A DNA stretch of 30,283 bases, taken from positions 1 through 30,283 of the forward strand of contig DJMH01000108.1 in assembly GCA_002435305.1 (NCBI GenBank). The letters are read 5' to 3'. The DNA is from Dehalococcoidia bacterium UBA6495 (GTDB lineage Bacteria > Chloroflexota > Dehalococcoidia > Lucifugimonadales > UBA826). A model generated the notes under the pieces. That model was not told where the DNA came from. It searched no databases and was given only the letters and a program-made list of their open reading frames with translations. The translations under genes and the position numbers were made by a program. Positions within the stretch are counted from its first letter, which is position 1, and each line of letters opens with the position of its first letter. Positions 22,774-30,283 of this stretch are shown piece after piece.

Positions 22774-24171
22774 TTAAGCAAATTGATATTCTCTGGTTGC
22801 GACTATAAGTTGGAGTAATTCCAAGGTTCTTGTTACCCCGGTTGATTGCCAGTCGAAATCTCCTTGTGGAGAAACGTGATCTATAAGCTCAGCCCTCGTC
22901 TCAGTTGTAACCTCTAGGGGTCCCATGATATCAAGACAACCATCCACTACGTCTTCAGGTTTGAAAGATGTGGAGCTAACTCGATCTATCATTTTTGCAA
23001 CACCCGGTCGCGAATAGTCACCGACCATTTCCGACATGAAATTTGTACGCTTCATTAAGGTGCCACTGTTGATCCACTCTACACCAGAGTGCCACCCTTC
23101 AACACTTGGAGGATTTAAGAGATCCTGACCCATGTAGACGATCTGGCTAGTCCAATTCAAGATATCCGGCCCAGGAAGATTACTATTTCCAACCAACCTC
23201 AGAGTACTTACCACAACTTCCGCGGGATTCTTAACCCTTGAGAATTGTGACTCCTTAAAAAAATCGCTATTGAATAATTTCCTAAGGACTGTTTCCATAT
23301 GGTAGTCACTCTCTATCAAGGCATCAGCCAAAAACTGGACCGCACTAGGGTTGTTTGGTGGAACAACAGACCATGCCGGTACCTGGGGCTCGTCTTCTAC
23401 AAAAAAATTATAAATATGCCTAGCCATGAAGTTGGCCGTTGCAGGTTTAGAAAGGATGATATCTATTACTTCTTCCCCGTCGAAGGTTCCTTTATGTCCT
23501 AAGAATTCCTTTTCTCCATAGTCGTGATCTTCTTCTATGAACTTGAAGTGCCAATCCCATCTACCCATATGGAATCTAGGTAACTTGTGCTCTAGGGTCC
23601 ATCCGGTGAAAGCCCTCGAACATTCCTGAACATCGTCCTCGGTATAATTCCCCACCCCCATTGTGAACAGCTCTAACAATTCTCGACCCCAATTTTCGTT
23701 AATGGAATCTGCGTGATTTTCGTTGTTGTCCAACCAGTAAATCATGGCTGGACTTTTTGCTACTTCAAGGAGAATATCCTTGTAGTGACCAAGACCCTTT
23801 TCTCGGAACATATCAATCATATCTTGGATTTCGTCGTAGTGATCAACCTTAGAGACACCGGTAGCAAAGATATTGTGATAAAAAATGCATAACTTTTCCT
23901 GAAGTGGTGAGGCAGTATTAATCATTGTCCAAACCCATGGGGCTTGACCTAACCCTCCCATGGTTCCCGGTTTCCACCACATTGGGTAGTATCTTAGAAA
24001 TTCGTATATATCAACAGGAGTTTGAGTTAAGGGAGCCAACAACTCTTCCACAGTTTCCGTGTACCCTTTTTTGCACCTGGTTTCGAGTTCCTCTCGGGAA
24101 GCTCCAAATCCTGCCCTTCTCATAAGGTGTGCCATCAAGGTAATTTCTGTATTGGCTTTAGTACTAATCAT
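22774..24171 (-). CDS. DUF1800 family protein
   Basis: The 465-residue protein matches DUF1800 in layout. It opens with HLMRRAGFGASREELE and has LQEKLCIFYHNIFATG, then NENWGRELLELFTMGVGNYTEDDVQECSRAFTGW, the family's best-conserved block (each cited in part). Further on are FLGHKGTFDGEEVIDIILSKPATANFMARHIYNFF and PPSVEGWHSG. The function of the family is unknown; it is regularly encoded next to DUF1501, as here. No signal peptide is visible. GGAG lies eight bases before the ATG at 24171. First gene of the DUF1800-DUF1501-NHL run. Confidence 0.92.
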   Translation of the reverse strand: MISTKANTEITLMAHLMRRAGFGASREELETRCKKGYTETVEELLAPLTQTPVDIYEFLRYYPMWWKPGTMGGLGQAPWVWTMINTASPLQEKLCIFYHNIFATGVSKVDHYDEIQDMIDMFREKGLGHYKDILLEVAKSPAMIYWLDNNENHADSINENWGRELLELFTMGVGNYTEDDVQECSRAFTGWTLEHKLPRFHMGRWDWHFKFIEEDHDYGEKEFLGHKGTFDGEEVIDIILSKPATANFMARHIYNFFVEDEPQVPAWSVVPPNNPSAVQFLADALIESDYHMETVLRKLFNSDFFKESQFSRVKNPAEVVVSTLRLVGNSNLPGPDILNWTSQIVYMGQDLLNPPSVEGWHSGVEWINSGTLMKRTNFMSEMVGDYSRPGVAKMIDRVSSTSFKPEDVVDGCLDIMGPLEVTTETRAELIDHVSPQGDFDWQSTGVTRTLELLQLIVATREYQFA

Positions 24172-24307
24172 GTACCCTACTCCAAACTCGTCTTAAATTT
24201 TTGCCCCTAGGAAGCGAAGTACAGAATAGCAGAAAATTCTTAAATTGCACGATTCGATCCCATCTAAATTATCTGAGCCGATTTCTGTTTTTTTGTCTCT
24301 AATCTAA

Positions 24308-24344
24308 AGGCAGACCCAAAAAAAGTTGGTATTTTGGCCTGCCT
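24308..24344 (-). terminator. Hairpin at the end of the alpha/beta hydrolase gene
   Basis: AGGCAG (24308-24313) pairs with CTGCCT (24339-24344), and inside it CCAAAA (24316-24321) pairs with TTTTGG (24332-24337). The stem reaches into the hydrolase stop codon. On the minus strand only a short T-stretch (CCTTTAG) follows, so it is a plausible but imperfect terminator separating the GMC-hydrolase pair from DUF1800. Confidence 0.45.
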
Positions 24345-25125
24345 AACCAGAGCACCCTTCGATGAATTTCTCTACCTCGAAGTTGAATATTTCTGGTTTT
24401 TCAAAATAAACAGAGTGACCGCAATCGGGAATGATGATCACTTTGGACCCTTCAATATGAGCTGATGCTAGGTTCAGGACGTGAGGCGGGGTTATTTCGT
24501 CATCTTCTCCAACGATGAACTGGACGGGCATAATTAGTTTTTTAAGATCTTTCGCTCTAGGACCTCCATAAAGAACCCCTCCACTCACATCTCTCGGAGG
24601 ATTAGATCTTTGTATTTGAAGATAAAGGTTTGCCATAGCCGGATTACGGGTACGAAATCCATCCGAAAGGGCCCTAAAGCCGATCCCTCTCGTATCAGGA
24701 TGGGATTCTCTCCAATGAGAAAGGGCTGTTTCAACATCGAGCTCACCCATCGCTCCAGTTGTGTCAGCAAAAGTTATACTTAAAACCCTTTTGGGATGAT
24801 TGACCGCAAATCCTAAAGCTGTTCTTCCGCCCATCGATTGGGCTACTAAATGCATATTTTTGATTTCCAATGCATCCACGAGGCTCTTCAAATCATCGGG
24901 AAAGGATTCCACACCTAGGGCGTCCTTCAAATCATAGGAATGCCCAAATCCTCTGTGTGAGAAAACTATGCAGTCGTACTTACGAGAAAAATAGGGTATT
25001 TGTTGAAACCATGAGAGTAGATTGCCCCCCGCACCATGAGCAAATATTATGGATTCTGCCCTCCCTGTGTTTGGCCCATATCGCTGATATTCTATTTCTA
25101 TACCATTAATATCAATTTTCGGCAT
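24343..25125 (-). CDS. Alpha/beta hydrolase
   Basis: The 260-residue protein has a complete alpha/beta-hydrolase triad. The nucleophile elbow AQSMGG gives S97, the acid is in VGEDDEIT (D208 or D209), and the base is in CGHSVYF (H237). The oxyanion-hole motif HGAGG is at 30-34. There is no lid or signal peptide of note. Substrate could be an ester, lactone, C-C bond (meta-cleavage type) or haloacid; sequence alone does not decide. TTAGGAG lies five bases upstream of the ATG. It follows the GMC oxidoreductase by 25 bases, so the two probably act on related compounds: oxidation of an alcohol to an aldehyde, ketone or lactone, then hydrolysis. Confidence 0.93.
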   Translation of the reverse strand: MPKIDINGIEIEYQRYGPNTGRAESIIFAHGAGGNLLSWFQQIPYFSRKYDCIVFSHRGFGHSYDLKDALGVESFPDDLKSLVDALEIKNMHLVAQSMGGRTALGFAVNHPKRVLSITFADTTGAMGELDVETALSHWRESHPDTRGIGFRALSDGFRTRNPAMANLYLQIQRSNPPRDVSGGVLYGGPRAKDLKKLIMPVQFIVGEDDEITPPHVLNLASAHIEGSKVIIIPDCGHSVYFEKPEIFNFEVEKFIEGCSG

Positions 25126-25150
25126 TTTTACTCCTAACTCTGGGTTCTCA

Positions 25151-26740
25151 TTATTCGCTACCTTTCAAAAAAGCGGACAATCTTTCTCCTATCATCATTG
25201 TTGTGACATTGGTGTTTGCCCTAACTGTGTCCGGCATTATGGAGGCGTCAGCAATATATAGGTTATCGACCCCGAATACGCGACAATCTTCATCTACAAC
25301 CGCAAATTTATCAGAAGATTTTCCCATGGAACATGTGCTTGTCAGATGATTTCCCGTAGTGGTTGTGGAGCGGAGCCATTCGTGGAATTTGTTTTTATCG
25401 CCCAGTATATTGTTTGTCGGGCTCGTTCGAAAATCTACTATGTCCTCTAGGTAAGAGCTATCCATAATTTCAGAGGCCAATCGGACACCTTCTTCCATTT
25501 TATTAACATCACTTTCAGTTGCTAACAGATTTAAATTCACCATAGGTTTGTCTTCTGGGTTCGCAGACTTAAGAACAACACTTCCTTTGCTTGTACCTAG
25601 ATAAAGAGAAATTGTGATCTGTATTCCTGTCAGCTGTGCTTGGGCTCTGCTGTGAGAATCGCGTAAAGGCAATATGTCCCTATAATCTCCACTAACAGCA
25701 TAAGAACCCATCCACATCATCATATCGTCTGTCAGGGTTGAATCTTGAGATGTATATCTCAAACCAACTTGTAGCCGTGGAGATTTAGTATCTAAAGATT
25801 CGAGATTTTTTACTTTGGCTAACACAAAATTCTGTGGGTGATCCTGAAGGTTCTTGCCGACGCCCTCCAAATTTATTAAGGGTTTTATTCCAAATGACAT
25901 TAAATTGTCTTGAGGGCCTATTCCAGACAGCATTAATATTTTAGGGTTGGCTAAACTTCCTGCGGAAAGTATCACTGTTTCTGCTTCCACCCTAAATATA
26001 TCTCCGCCACTTTCCACTTCAACTGCTGAAATCCTATTTTTGTCTACTATGAGCCTTGTTACTGTGCAATTTGATCGTAGGGTGAAATTCATACGATGCC
26101 TTGATTGAGTTAGATATCCAAGAGAAGTACTCACGCGGATACCGTTTGGATTGTTGCATGGGAGTGCGCCTACGCCTGTTGCATCTGGAAGATTGAAATC
26201 TGTGGCTTTGCCGAAGTCCCTATCAATGCACGCTTGATAAAATCCTTCTTGGGGTGCGGTCCATTGATCTCTGGGAAACCGCTTCGCCGCGATTGGACCA
26301 TCGGTCCCATGAAAATCCCCATGAAAATCCAAATCTGTTTCCAGTTTCCTGAAATAAGGCAGAACTTTTTGGTAATCCCAATTGTGGAGTCCGTTTTCGG
26401 ACCAGCTTTCGAAATCGTGAGTTAATCCTCGAAGAAATATTTGTCCGTTTATTGAACTGGTGCCGCCTGTTAGTTTACCTCTGGGCAGTCGAATCATTCG
26501 ATTGCCAGTTTCACTTTGATTGTTTACGGTGGCAGTGTATCCCCAATCATGTTCATCAGAGACAGCTAGATCGGTACCTGTGGCATACCCATATTTAATG
26601 TCCTCTGGCAGATCTTCAAATATTGGGTAGTCAGGTCCTCCTTCTAGGAGCAAAACAGAGCTTTCAGGATCTTCTGAAAGTCGAGAGGCCACTATCGCCC
26701 CTGCAGAACCTGCGCCTATCACTAAATAGTCATACTTCAT
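25151..26740 (-). CDS. GMC family FAD-dependent oxidoreductase (choline dehydrogenase-like)
   Basis: The 529-residue flavoprotein starts with the ADP-binding motif VIGAGSAGAIVASRLSE and EGG at the end of the second strand. It shows the GMC signature near LPRGKLTGGTSSINGQIFLRG, and LSAGSLANPKILMLSGIGP. The C-terminal part has H465 (GNHLTSTCSMG) and N509 (RANTNVTTMM), the His/Asn pair of choline-oxidase-type active sites, and IADASIMP. GMC enzymes oxidise primary or secondary alcohols and sugars. Substrate is unknown; the alpha/beta hydrolase gene follows by 25 bases. The start at 26740 leaves a 124-base divergent region to nadD. Confidence 0.94.
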   Translation of the reverse strand: MKYDYLVIGAGSAGAIVASRLSEDPESSVLLLEGGPDYPIFEDLPEDIKYGYATGTDLAVSDEHDWGYTATVNNQSETGNRMIRLPRGKLTGGTSSINGQIFLRGLTHDFESWSENGLHNWDYQKVLPYFRKLETDLDFHGDFHGTDGPIAAKRFPRDQWTAPQEGFYQACIDRDFGKATDFNLPDATGVGALPCNNPNGIRVSTSLGYLTQSRHRMNFTLRSNCTVTRLIVDKNRISAVEVESGGDIFRVEAETVILSAGSLANPKILMLSGIGPQDNLMSFGIKPLINLEGVGKNLQDHPQNFVLAKVKNLESLDTKSPRLQVGLRYTSQDSTLTDDMMMWMGSYAVSGDYRDILPLRDSHSRAQAQLTGIQITISLYLGTSKGSVVLKSANPEDKPMVNLNLLATESDVNKMEEGVRLASEIMDSSYLEDIVDFRTSPTNNILGDKNKFHEWLRSTTTTGNHLTSTCSMGKSSDKFAVVDEDCRVFGVDNLYIADASIMPDTVRANTNVTTMMIGERLSAFLKGSE

Positions 26741-26785
26741 CGAGCAAAATGCCTCAAGTCAAGGTGTTGATTGGCTCTAGAATAT

Positions 26786-26815
26786 CAGGATTTTGCAACT
26801 ATATCCTGTATCCTG
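26786..26815. promoter_or_regulatory. Repeated ATCCTG words in the GMC / nadD divergent region
   Basis: CAGGAT (26786-26791) and ATCCTG (26803-26808) form an inverted repeat with an 11-base gap. TATCCTG occurs twice in tandem (26802-26815). TTGCAA (26793-26798) with CATAAA 18 bases later is a weak promoter candidate for nadD. A regulator site shared by both genes is possible but unproven. Confidence 0.25.
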
Positions 26816-26864
26816 TCATAAAAATCGCTAGAAATAGAGATACTTAATTTATTAGGAGTTTGTA

Positions 26865-27458
26865 GTGTTCGTTGGACTCTTTGGGGGAACTTTTGACCCC
26901 GTACATAACGGTCACATCCAAGCTGCAAATTCTGCTCGTCGAATTCTTAAATTGGATAAGGTAATCATGATCCCTGCTGGAGATCCCTATCTAAAGAGAA
27001 CGGAATTAGTGGCATCACCAAAAGAAAGATACCACATGGTGTCCCTGGCAATTCAAAAAATTCCCTTTTTAGAAGTCTCAGATATTGAGATTTTCCGGTC
27101 TGGACCTTCCTATACTCTAGACACAGTGAGGGAATTGAAACGAAATGGCCATGAAGTGATTGTTCTGCTAGGGACGGATTCAATAATTGAAATGGATAAA
27201 TGGGAGGACCCAGATTCACTCCACTCCGAATGTGAAGTTGTTGGATTAACCCGTCCTGGTTTCCAAATTGATAAATCGAAACCATATCAGTCTAGGCAAA
27301 GAAAATATTCATTAAGAACGATTGAAGTTAACTCTCCCGCGATTTCATCTACCAAGGTAAGAAACCTTATTCAAAACGGACAGGATGTAACAGAGTTAGT
27401 TCCTCAGGGAGTAAATGAATACATTCAGAAGGAAAAGCTATATCATTTATTGGCCTAA
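26865..27458 (+). CDS. nadD: Nicotinate-nucleotide adenylyltransferase
   Basis: NadD joins nicotinate mononucleotide and ATP to give deamido-NAD in NAD synthesis. The 197-residue product has the nucleotidyltransferase motif GGTFDPVHNGH (7-17) with its HxGH-type His pair, IMIPAGDPYLK, LLGTDSI and the C-terminal ISSTKVR (160-166), which binds ATP phosphates. The start is GTG at 26865, with TAGGAG six bases upstream. It leads a plus-strand run with pyrE, an MFS exporter and a histidine phosphatase (gaps of 35 and 12 bases, then a 4-base overlap). Confidence 0.95.
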   Translation: MFVGLFGGTFDPVHNGHIQAANSARRILKLDKVIMIPAGDPYLKRTELVASPKERYHMVSLAIQKIPFLEVSDIEIFRSGPSYTLDTVRELKRNGHEVIVLLGTDSIIEMDKWEDPDSLHSECEVVGLTRPGFQIDKSKPYQSRQRKYSLRTIEVNSPAISSTKVRNLIQNGQDVTELVPQGVNEYIQKEKLYHLLA

Positions 27459-27493
27459 ATTAATATTATTATGGAATATATTCTGTTATTGAA

Positions 27494-28063
27494 ATGAATG
27501 ATATCGAGAGATTATTAGAGGTAGCTAAAGAGAGAAAAGCTCTGCTATTCGGTGAATTCACCCTGACGTCAGGAAATAAAAGCCGTTACTACTTTGACGG
27601 TCGGCTATTAACTCTTGACCCGGAAGGATCGTACCTCACAGCTAAGTGCTTTTTACCTATTCTGTATAAATGTAATGCAGAGGCTTTAGCAGGACCTACC
27701 TTAGGAGCCGATCCGATTGTTTCCTCCGTTAGTACCTTGAGTTACATCGAAGGGAAACCTGTGCCGGCTTTGATTGTAAGGAAGGAAAAAAAGACTCATG
27801 GCGGTGGTAGAAATATTGAAGGACATTTTTATGAAGGGCAGAAGGTTGCTGTAGTTGATGACACATGTACAACAGGAGGCAGTTTGTTTCACGCCATTGA
27901 AGCGGTAGAAGATGAAGGCTGCGAGGTTGTTAAAGTGCTATCCATAATGGATCGAAGGGCTGGTGGCAGTGATGAACTTAAACGTAGAGGTTATGATTTT
28001 CAAAGTCTATTTGTTGCTGATGACAAGGGAGAAATCCACATTACCCAAATTGGATCACAGTAG
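27494..28063 (+). CDS. pyrE: Orotate phosphoribosyltransferase
   Basis: PyrE converts orotate and PRPP to orotidine 5'-phosphate in pyrimidine synthesis. The 189-residue protein has the early FTLTSGNKSRYYFD substrate segment (22-35), VRKEKKTHG (the flexible-loop Lys residues) and the PRPP-binding motif VVDDTCTTGGS (120-130). The length is slightly short but complete. It lies 35 bases downstream of nadD in an AT-rich spacer and 12 bases upstream of the MFS gene. No other pyr genes are in the window. Confidence 0.95.
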   Translation: MNDIERLLEVAKERKALLFGEFTLTSGNKSRYYFDGRLLTLDPEGSYLTAKCFLPILYKCNAEALAGPTLGADPIVSSVSTLSYIEGKPVPALIVRKEKKTHGGGRNIEGHFYEGQKVAVVDDTCTTGGSLFHAIEAVEDEGCEVVKVLSIMDRRAGGSDELKRRGYDFQSLFVADDKGEIHITQIGSQ

Positions 28064-28075
28064 ACAATAGTATCG

Positions 28076-29593
28076 ATGATTTTCTTTTTAAGTCGAATCC
28101 AGGATAAACCTTCATATCGATGGTGGGTTTACGGGGCAGTTGCGATTGGCACTTTCATATCCATCGTTGAACAGTCTGCGACAGCTATAGTTGTTCCCAG
28201 TATTGCGGAACATTTTGGGGCAGATATTCCCACTGCTCAGTGGATGGCCATTGCCTACATGTTGAGTGTAAGTGCTTTAATGATGCCGGCAGGTGCTATT
28301 GCTGACTCCATAGGGAGAAAAAAGATATGGATAGGTGGGCTGTTGATATTTGCTTGTGCTACCGCGCTTACTGGCTTTGCTCAAGAATTTTGGATGGTCA
28401 TAGTAGGCAAAATTTTTATGGGTATTGGTGCTTCAGCCTTGCAGGCGAATGGCATGGCAATGATTGCACGTTCTTTCCCTGACGAAGAGAGAGGTAAAGC
28501 CCTCGGGTTACACATGACTATCGTTGGGCTAGGAGCTATTGGAGGCCCAGTATTAGGTGGCAGTATTGATAGTTATTTTGGATGGAGGGCCATTTTCATT
28601 TTCATAGCAATATTTAGCATTTTTGCAATGTGGGTTGCCATGTTAATTTTGACGCCTGATCCTCAGAAAAGCTCTAGGAAAGAAGATTCCGTCAAGAATT
28701 TTGATTGGAGTGGAACTTTCATCTCTGCTTTATTCCTGCTCTCGCTAATGTTGGTTATAACTTTTATCAACAAATTATCACTATCCTCTCCCTATATTAT
28801 TTTAGGAACTCTGTGTTCTATATTGTTGTTCACAGCGTTCCTTCTTAGAGAAAAAACAGCAAAAAATCCAATATTGCCTCTTGGTCTATTTAAATCTTTT
28901 TCTTTTTCTTTGGACTCTTTCTCAAGATTTATATCTTTTGCCGCAAGCTCAAGCACGTTTTTTTTAATGCCATTTTTTCTGGTTTCAGGGCTAGGGTTAA
29001 CAACAGTTACTGCAGCATTGTATTTATTACCCGGGTCCATTTTAATGGCTATTTTTGGTCCGATTAGTGGGCGACTAGCTGACAGAATCGGCACCACGGT
29101 TCCATCAGTTATTGGAATGGCTTTTTGTTCTGTGGCGATGTATTTGTTCTCTGAAGTGAGTCTGACTTCTACCTTGGCTTTAGTGGGTATAGCGTCAGGG
29201 TTGTCTGGGATGGGAATGAGTATTTTTATGGCCCCTAATACTAGTGCGATCATGGGGAGTGCCGGTAGAAAACACTATAGCATTGTTTCTGCATTTTTAA
29301 ATTTAACTAGGAATGGTGCCCATATTGTAGGAATCGCAATACCAACCGCCATCGTTGTATCAGTAATGGCCGGGTTAGGGTATGAAGCGGATTTATCGGA
29401 TCCTGAGAAGCTTAAAGATATCGGTTTGCGAACCGCATATGCCTCAGCAATGGCGAGGGCATTTCAATTGTCTACCATTTTGATGATATTTGCGGGGCTT
29501 TTGGTTGTTGCCGGCGGGATTTTCGATAGATTTAGAGAACAGGCTAACCACTTTAAATCGGACACCGTGCCGTCAGCAGGTATAAAAAAATGA
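28076..29593 (+). CDS. MFS transporter, DHA2 (EmrB/QacA) type
   Basis: The 505-residue membrane protein has about fourteen hydrophobic segments, as in the 14-helix drug:proton antiporter family. The loop motif A is AGAIADSIGRKK, and motif C, characteristic of exporters, is GAIGGPVLGG followed by YFGWRAIFIF. It probably exports a hydrophobic compound or metabolite with proton exchange; the substrate cannot be told. It starts 12 bases after pyrE without a clear ribosome site, and its stop overlaps the start of the phosphatase gene (ATGA), so translation is likely coupled on both sides. Confidence 0.93.
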   Translation: MIFFLSRIQDKPSYRWWVYGAVAIGTFISIVEQSATAIVVPSIAEHFGADIPTAQWMAIAYMLSVSALMMPAGAIADSIGRKKIWIGGLLIFACATALTGFAQEFWMVIVGKIFMGIGASALQANGMAMIARSFPDEERGKALGLHMTIVGLGAIGGPVLGGSIDSYFGWRAIFIFIAIFSIFAMWVAMLILTPDPQKSSRKEDSVKNFDWSGTFISALFLLSLMLVITFINKLSLSSPYIILGTLCSILLFTAFLLREKTAKNPILPLGLFKSFSFSLDSFSRFISFAASSSTFFLMPFFLVSGLGLTTVTAALYLLPGSILMAIFGPISGRLADRIGTTVPSVIGMAFCSVAMYLFSEVSLTSTLALVGIASGLSGMGMSIFMAPNTSAIMGSAGRKHYSIVSAFLNLTRNGAHIVGIAIPTAIVVSVMAGLGYEADLSDPEKLKDIGLRTAYASAMARAFQLSTILMIFAGLLVVAGGIFDRFREQANHFKSDTVPSAGIKK

Positions 29594-30231
29594 GATTAAT
29601 CTTAGTCAGGCATGCTCAATCCAAAGCTAATGCTGAAGGTCGCTGGCAGGGGACCATGGATTTTGATCTTTCGAAAGACGGTCAAGGCCAGTGTGAAAAG
29701 CTTCGTGAAAGATTCGTTAAGGAAGAATTAGAACCTACTCATGTTTATTCCAGTCCATTAACAAGGGCTTACAAAACAGCCGAAATATCTTTGCCCGCTA
29801 CTCCTATTCATAAAATTCAAGATTTGAGAGAAAATGATGCCGGGGTTTTTTCAGGGAAAACATCCGACGAATTATCAACGGAATACTCTGTGATATTTGA
29901 AGAATTTCGCAGATCCAGAAATTTTGATTTAGTCCCAAAGGCTGAAACTCGTTATCACATTAGGCAAAGAGCTGAGACAGTTATAGGATTTCTTGTTAAG
30001 GGCCATAACTCAAAAGATTTTGTTATTGCCTATTCACATAGTGGATTCTTAGTTCATTTGATAGGAGTAATTCTTGGAACCAATCGTGTGTGGAATCTAA
30101 GAATACCCAATACTGCAATATTTGATTTTGAAATTGATCCTGATAGCTGGGACCTAAGTAGTTCTATCAAAGGCGACCGAAGGGGGTTCCGAATTAATAG
30201 ATTTGCAGATGCAGGTCATTTATCCTGCTGA
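29590..30231 (+). CDS. Histidine phosphatase family protein (phosphoglycerate-mutase-like)
   Basis: The 213-residue protein has the RHG-type motif LVRHAQSKAN, giving the phospho-accepting H8 with R7. R59 (SSPLTRAYKTAE), the acid E81 (LRENDAG) and H150 (AYSHSG) complete the pocket. Family members dephosphorylate sugars, nucleotides or cofactor precursors such as alpha-ribazole phosphate, or act as phosphoglycerate mutases. The length and the RWQG segment fit a broad-specificity phosphatase; the substrate is unknown. It is last in the nadD run, overlapping the MFS gene by four bases. The remaining 52 bases to the window end show no feature. Confidence 0.92.
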   Translation: MRLILVRHAQSKANAEGRWQGTMDFDLSKDGQGQCEKLRERFVKEELEPTHVYSSPLTRAYKTAEISLPATPIHKIQDLRENDAGVFSGKTSDELSTEYSVIFEEFRRSRNFDLVPKAETRYHIRQRAETVIGFLVKGHNSKDFVIAYSHSGFLVHLIGVILGTNRVWNLRIPNTAIFDFEIDPDSWDLSSSIKGDRRGFRINRFADAGHLSC

Positions 30232-30283
30232 GTCTTATCAAGCTAGTATTAAATGAACCCAATTAGTCTGATTTTGTGACTGT

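Noticed and set aside
28792..29253. Minus-strand ORF of 153 codons
   Set aside because: It is antisense to conserved MFS membrane helices and has no ribosome site or recognisable motif.

Overview
The window looks like a piece of a free-living bacterial chromosome of moderate GC with tightly packed genes. The mix is an enolase-superfamily enzyme, paired family III (CaiB/BaiF) CoA-transferases, a GMC oxidoreductase, a DUF1800/DUF1501 pair, an NHL-repeat protein and a peptide ABC importer whose lipoprotein has an Ala/Pro-rich linker. This resembles marine Chloroflexota of the SAR202 / Dehalococcoidia type. That assignment is inference from gene content only; no phylogenetic marker was searched. 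I see no phage, insertion sequence, CRISPR array or rRNA.

Layout. (1) 1-5183, minus strand: rdgB, moaA, rnhA, moaC, an acyltransferase-3 membrane protein with a C-terminal zinc ribbon, and a mandelate-racemase-like enolase-superfamily gene cut by the window edge. moaA and rnhA overlap, and the others are closely spaced. (2) 5269-7577, plus strand: two translationally coupled CaiB/BaiF CoA-transferases. They face a fumarase/PurB-superfamily lyase (7582-8937, minus). (3) 8938-9244: the only gap over 300 bases. It holds several DnaA-box-like words, a perfect 19-bp palindrome and a G-rich run. (4) 9245-10516: obgE. (5) 10546-12067: a BCP peroxiredoxin and a one-TM protein (minus), then tRNA-Thr(TGT) and a 50-codon ORF (plus). 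(6) 12138-20358, minus strand: amino-acid and peptide utilisation. In transcription order these are a peptide-binding lipoprotein, a hairpin, a class V aminotransferase-fold enzyme, DppB- and DppC-type permeases, a class I aminotransferase, alanine dehydrogenase and an OXNAD1-like flavin reductase. (7) 20557-26740, minus strand: GMC oxidoreductase and alpha/beta hydrolase, then DUF1800, DUF1501 and NHL-repeat proteins. (8) 26865-30231, plus strand: nadD, pyrE, an MFS exporter and a histidine phosphatase.

How the genes fit together. Regions 1 and 8 are housekeeping (molybdenum cofactor, nucleotide sanitation, NAD and pyrimidine synthesis). Regions 2, 6 and 7 look catabolic: CoA activation of organic acids, peptide import with amino-acid deamination, and oxidation of alcohols. 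The most unusual observation is that two genes have a conserved N-terminus and a good Shine-Dalgarno sequence but no ATG/GTG/TTG at the expected start. The first CoA-transferase has ATA there and the class V aminotransferase has ACG; each is one transition away from ATG. The second CoA-transferase also has Tyr where the first has the catalytic Asp, which points to a heteromeric enzyme. All functional calls come from reading motifs by eye; no database search was possible.
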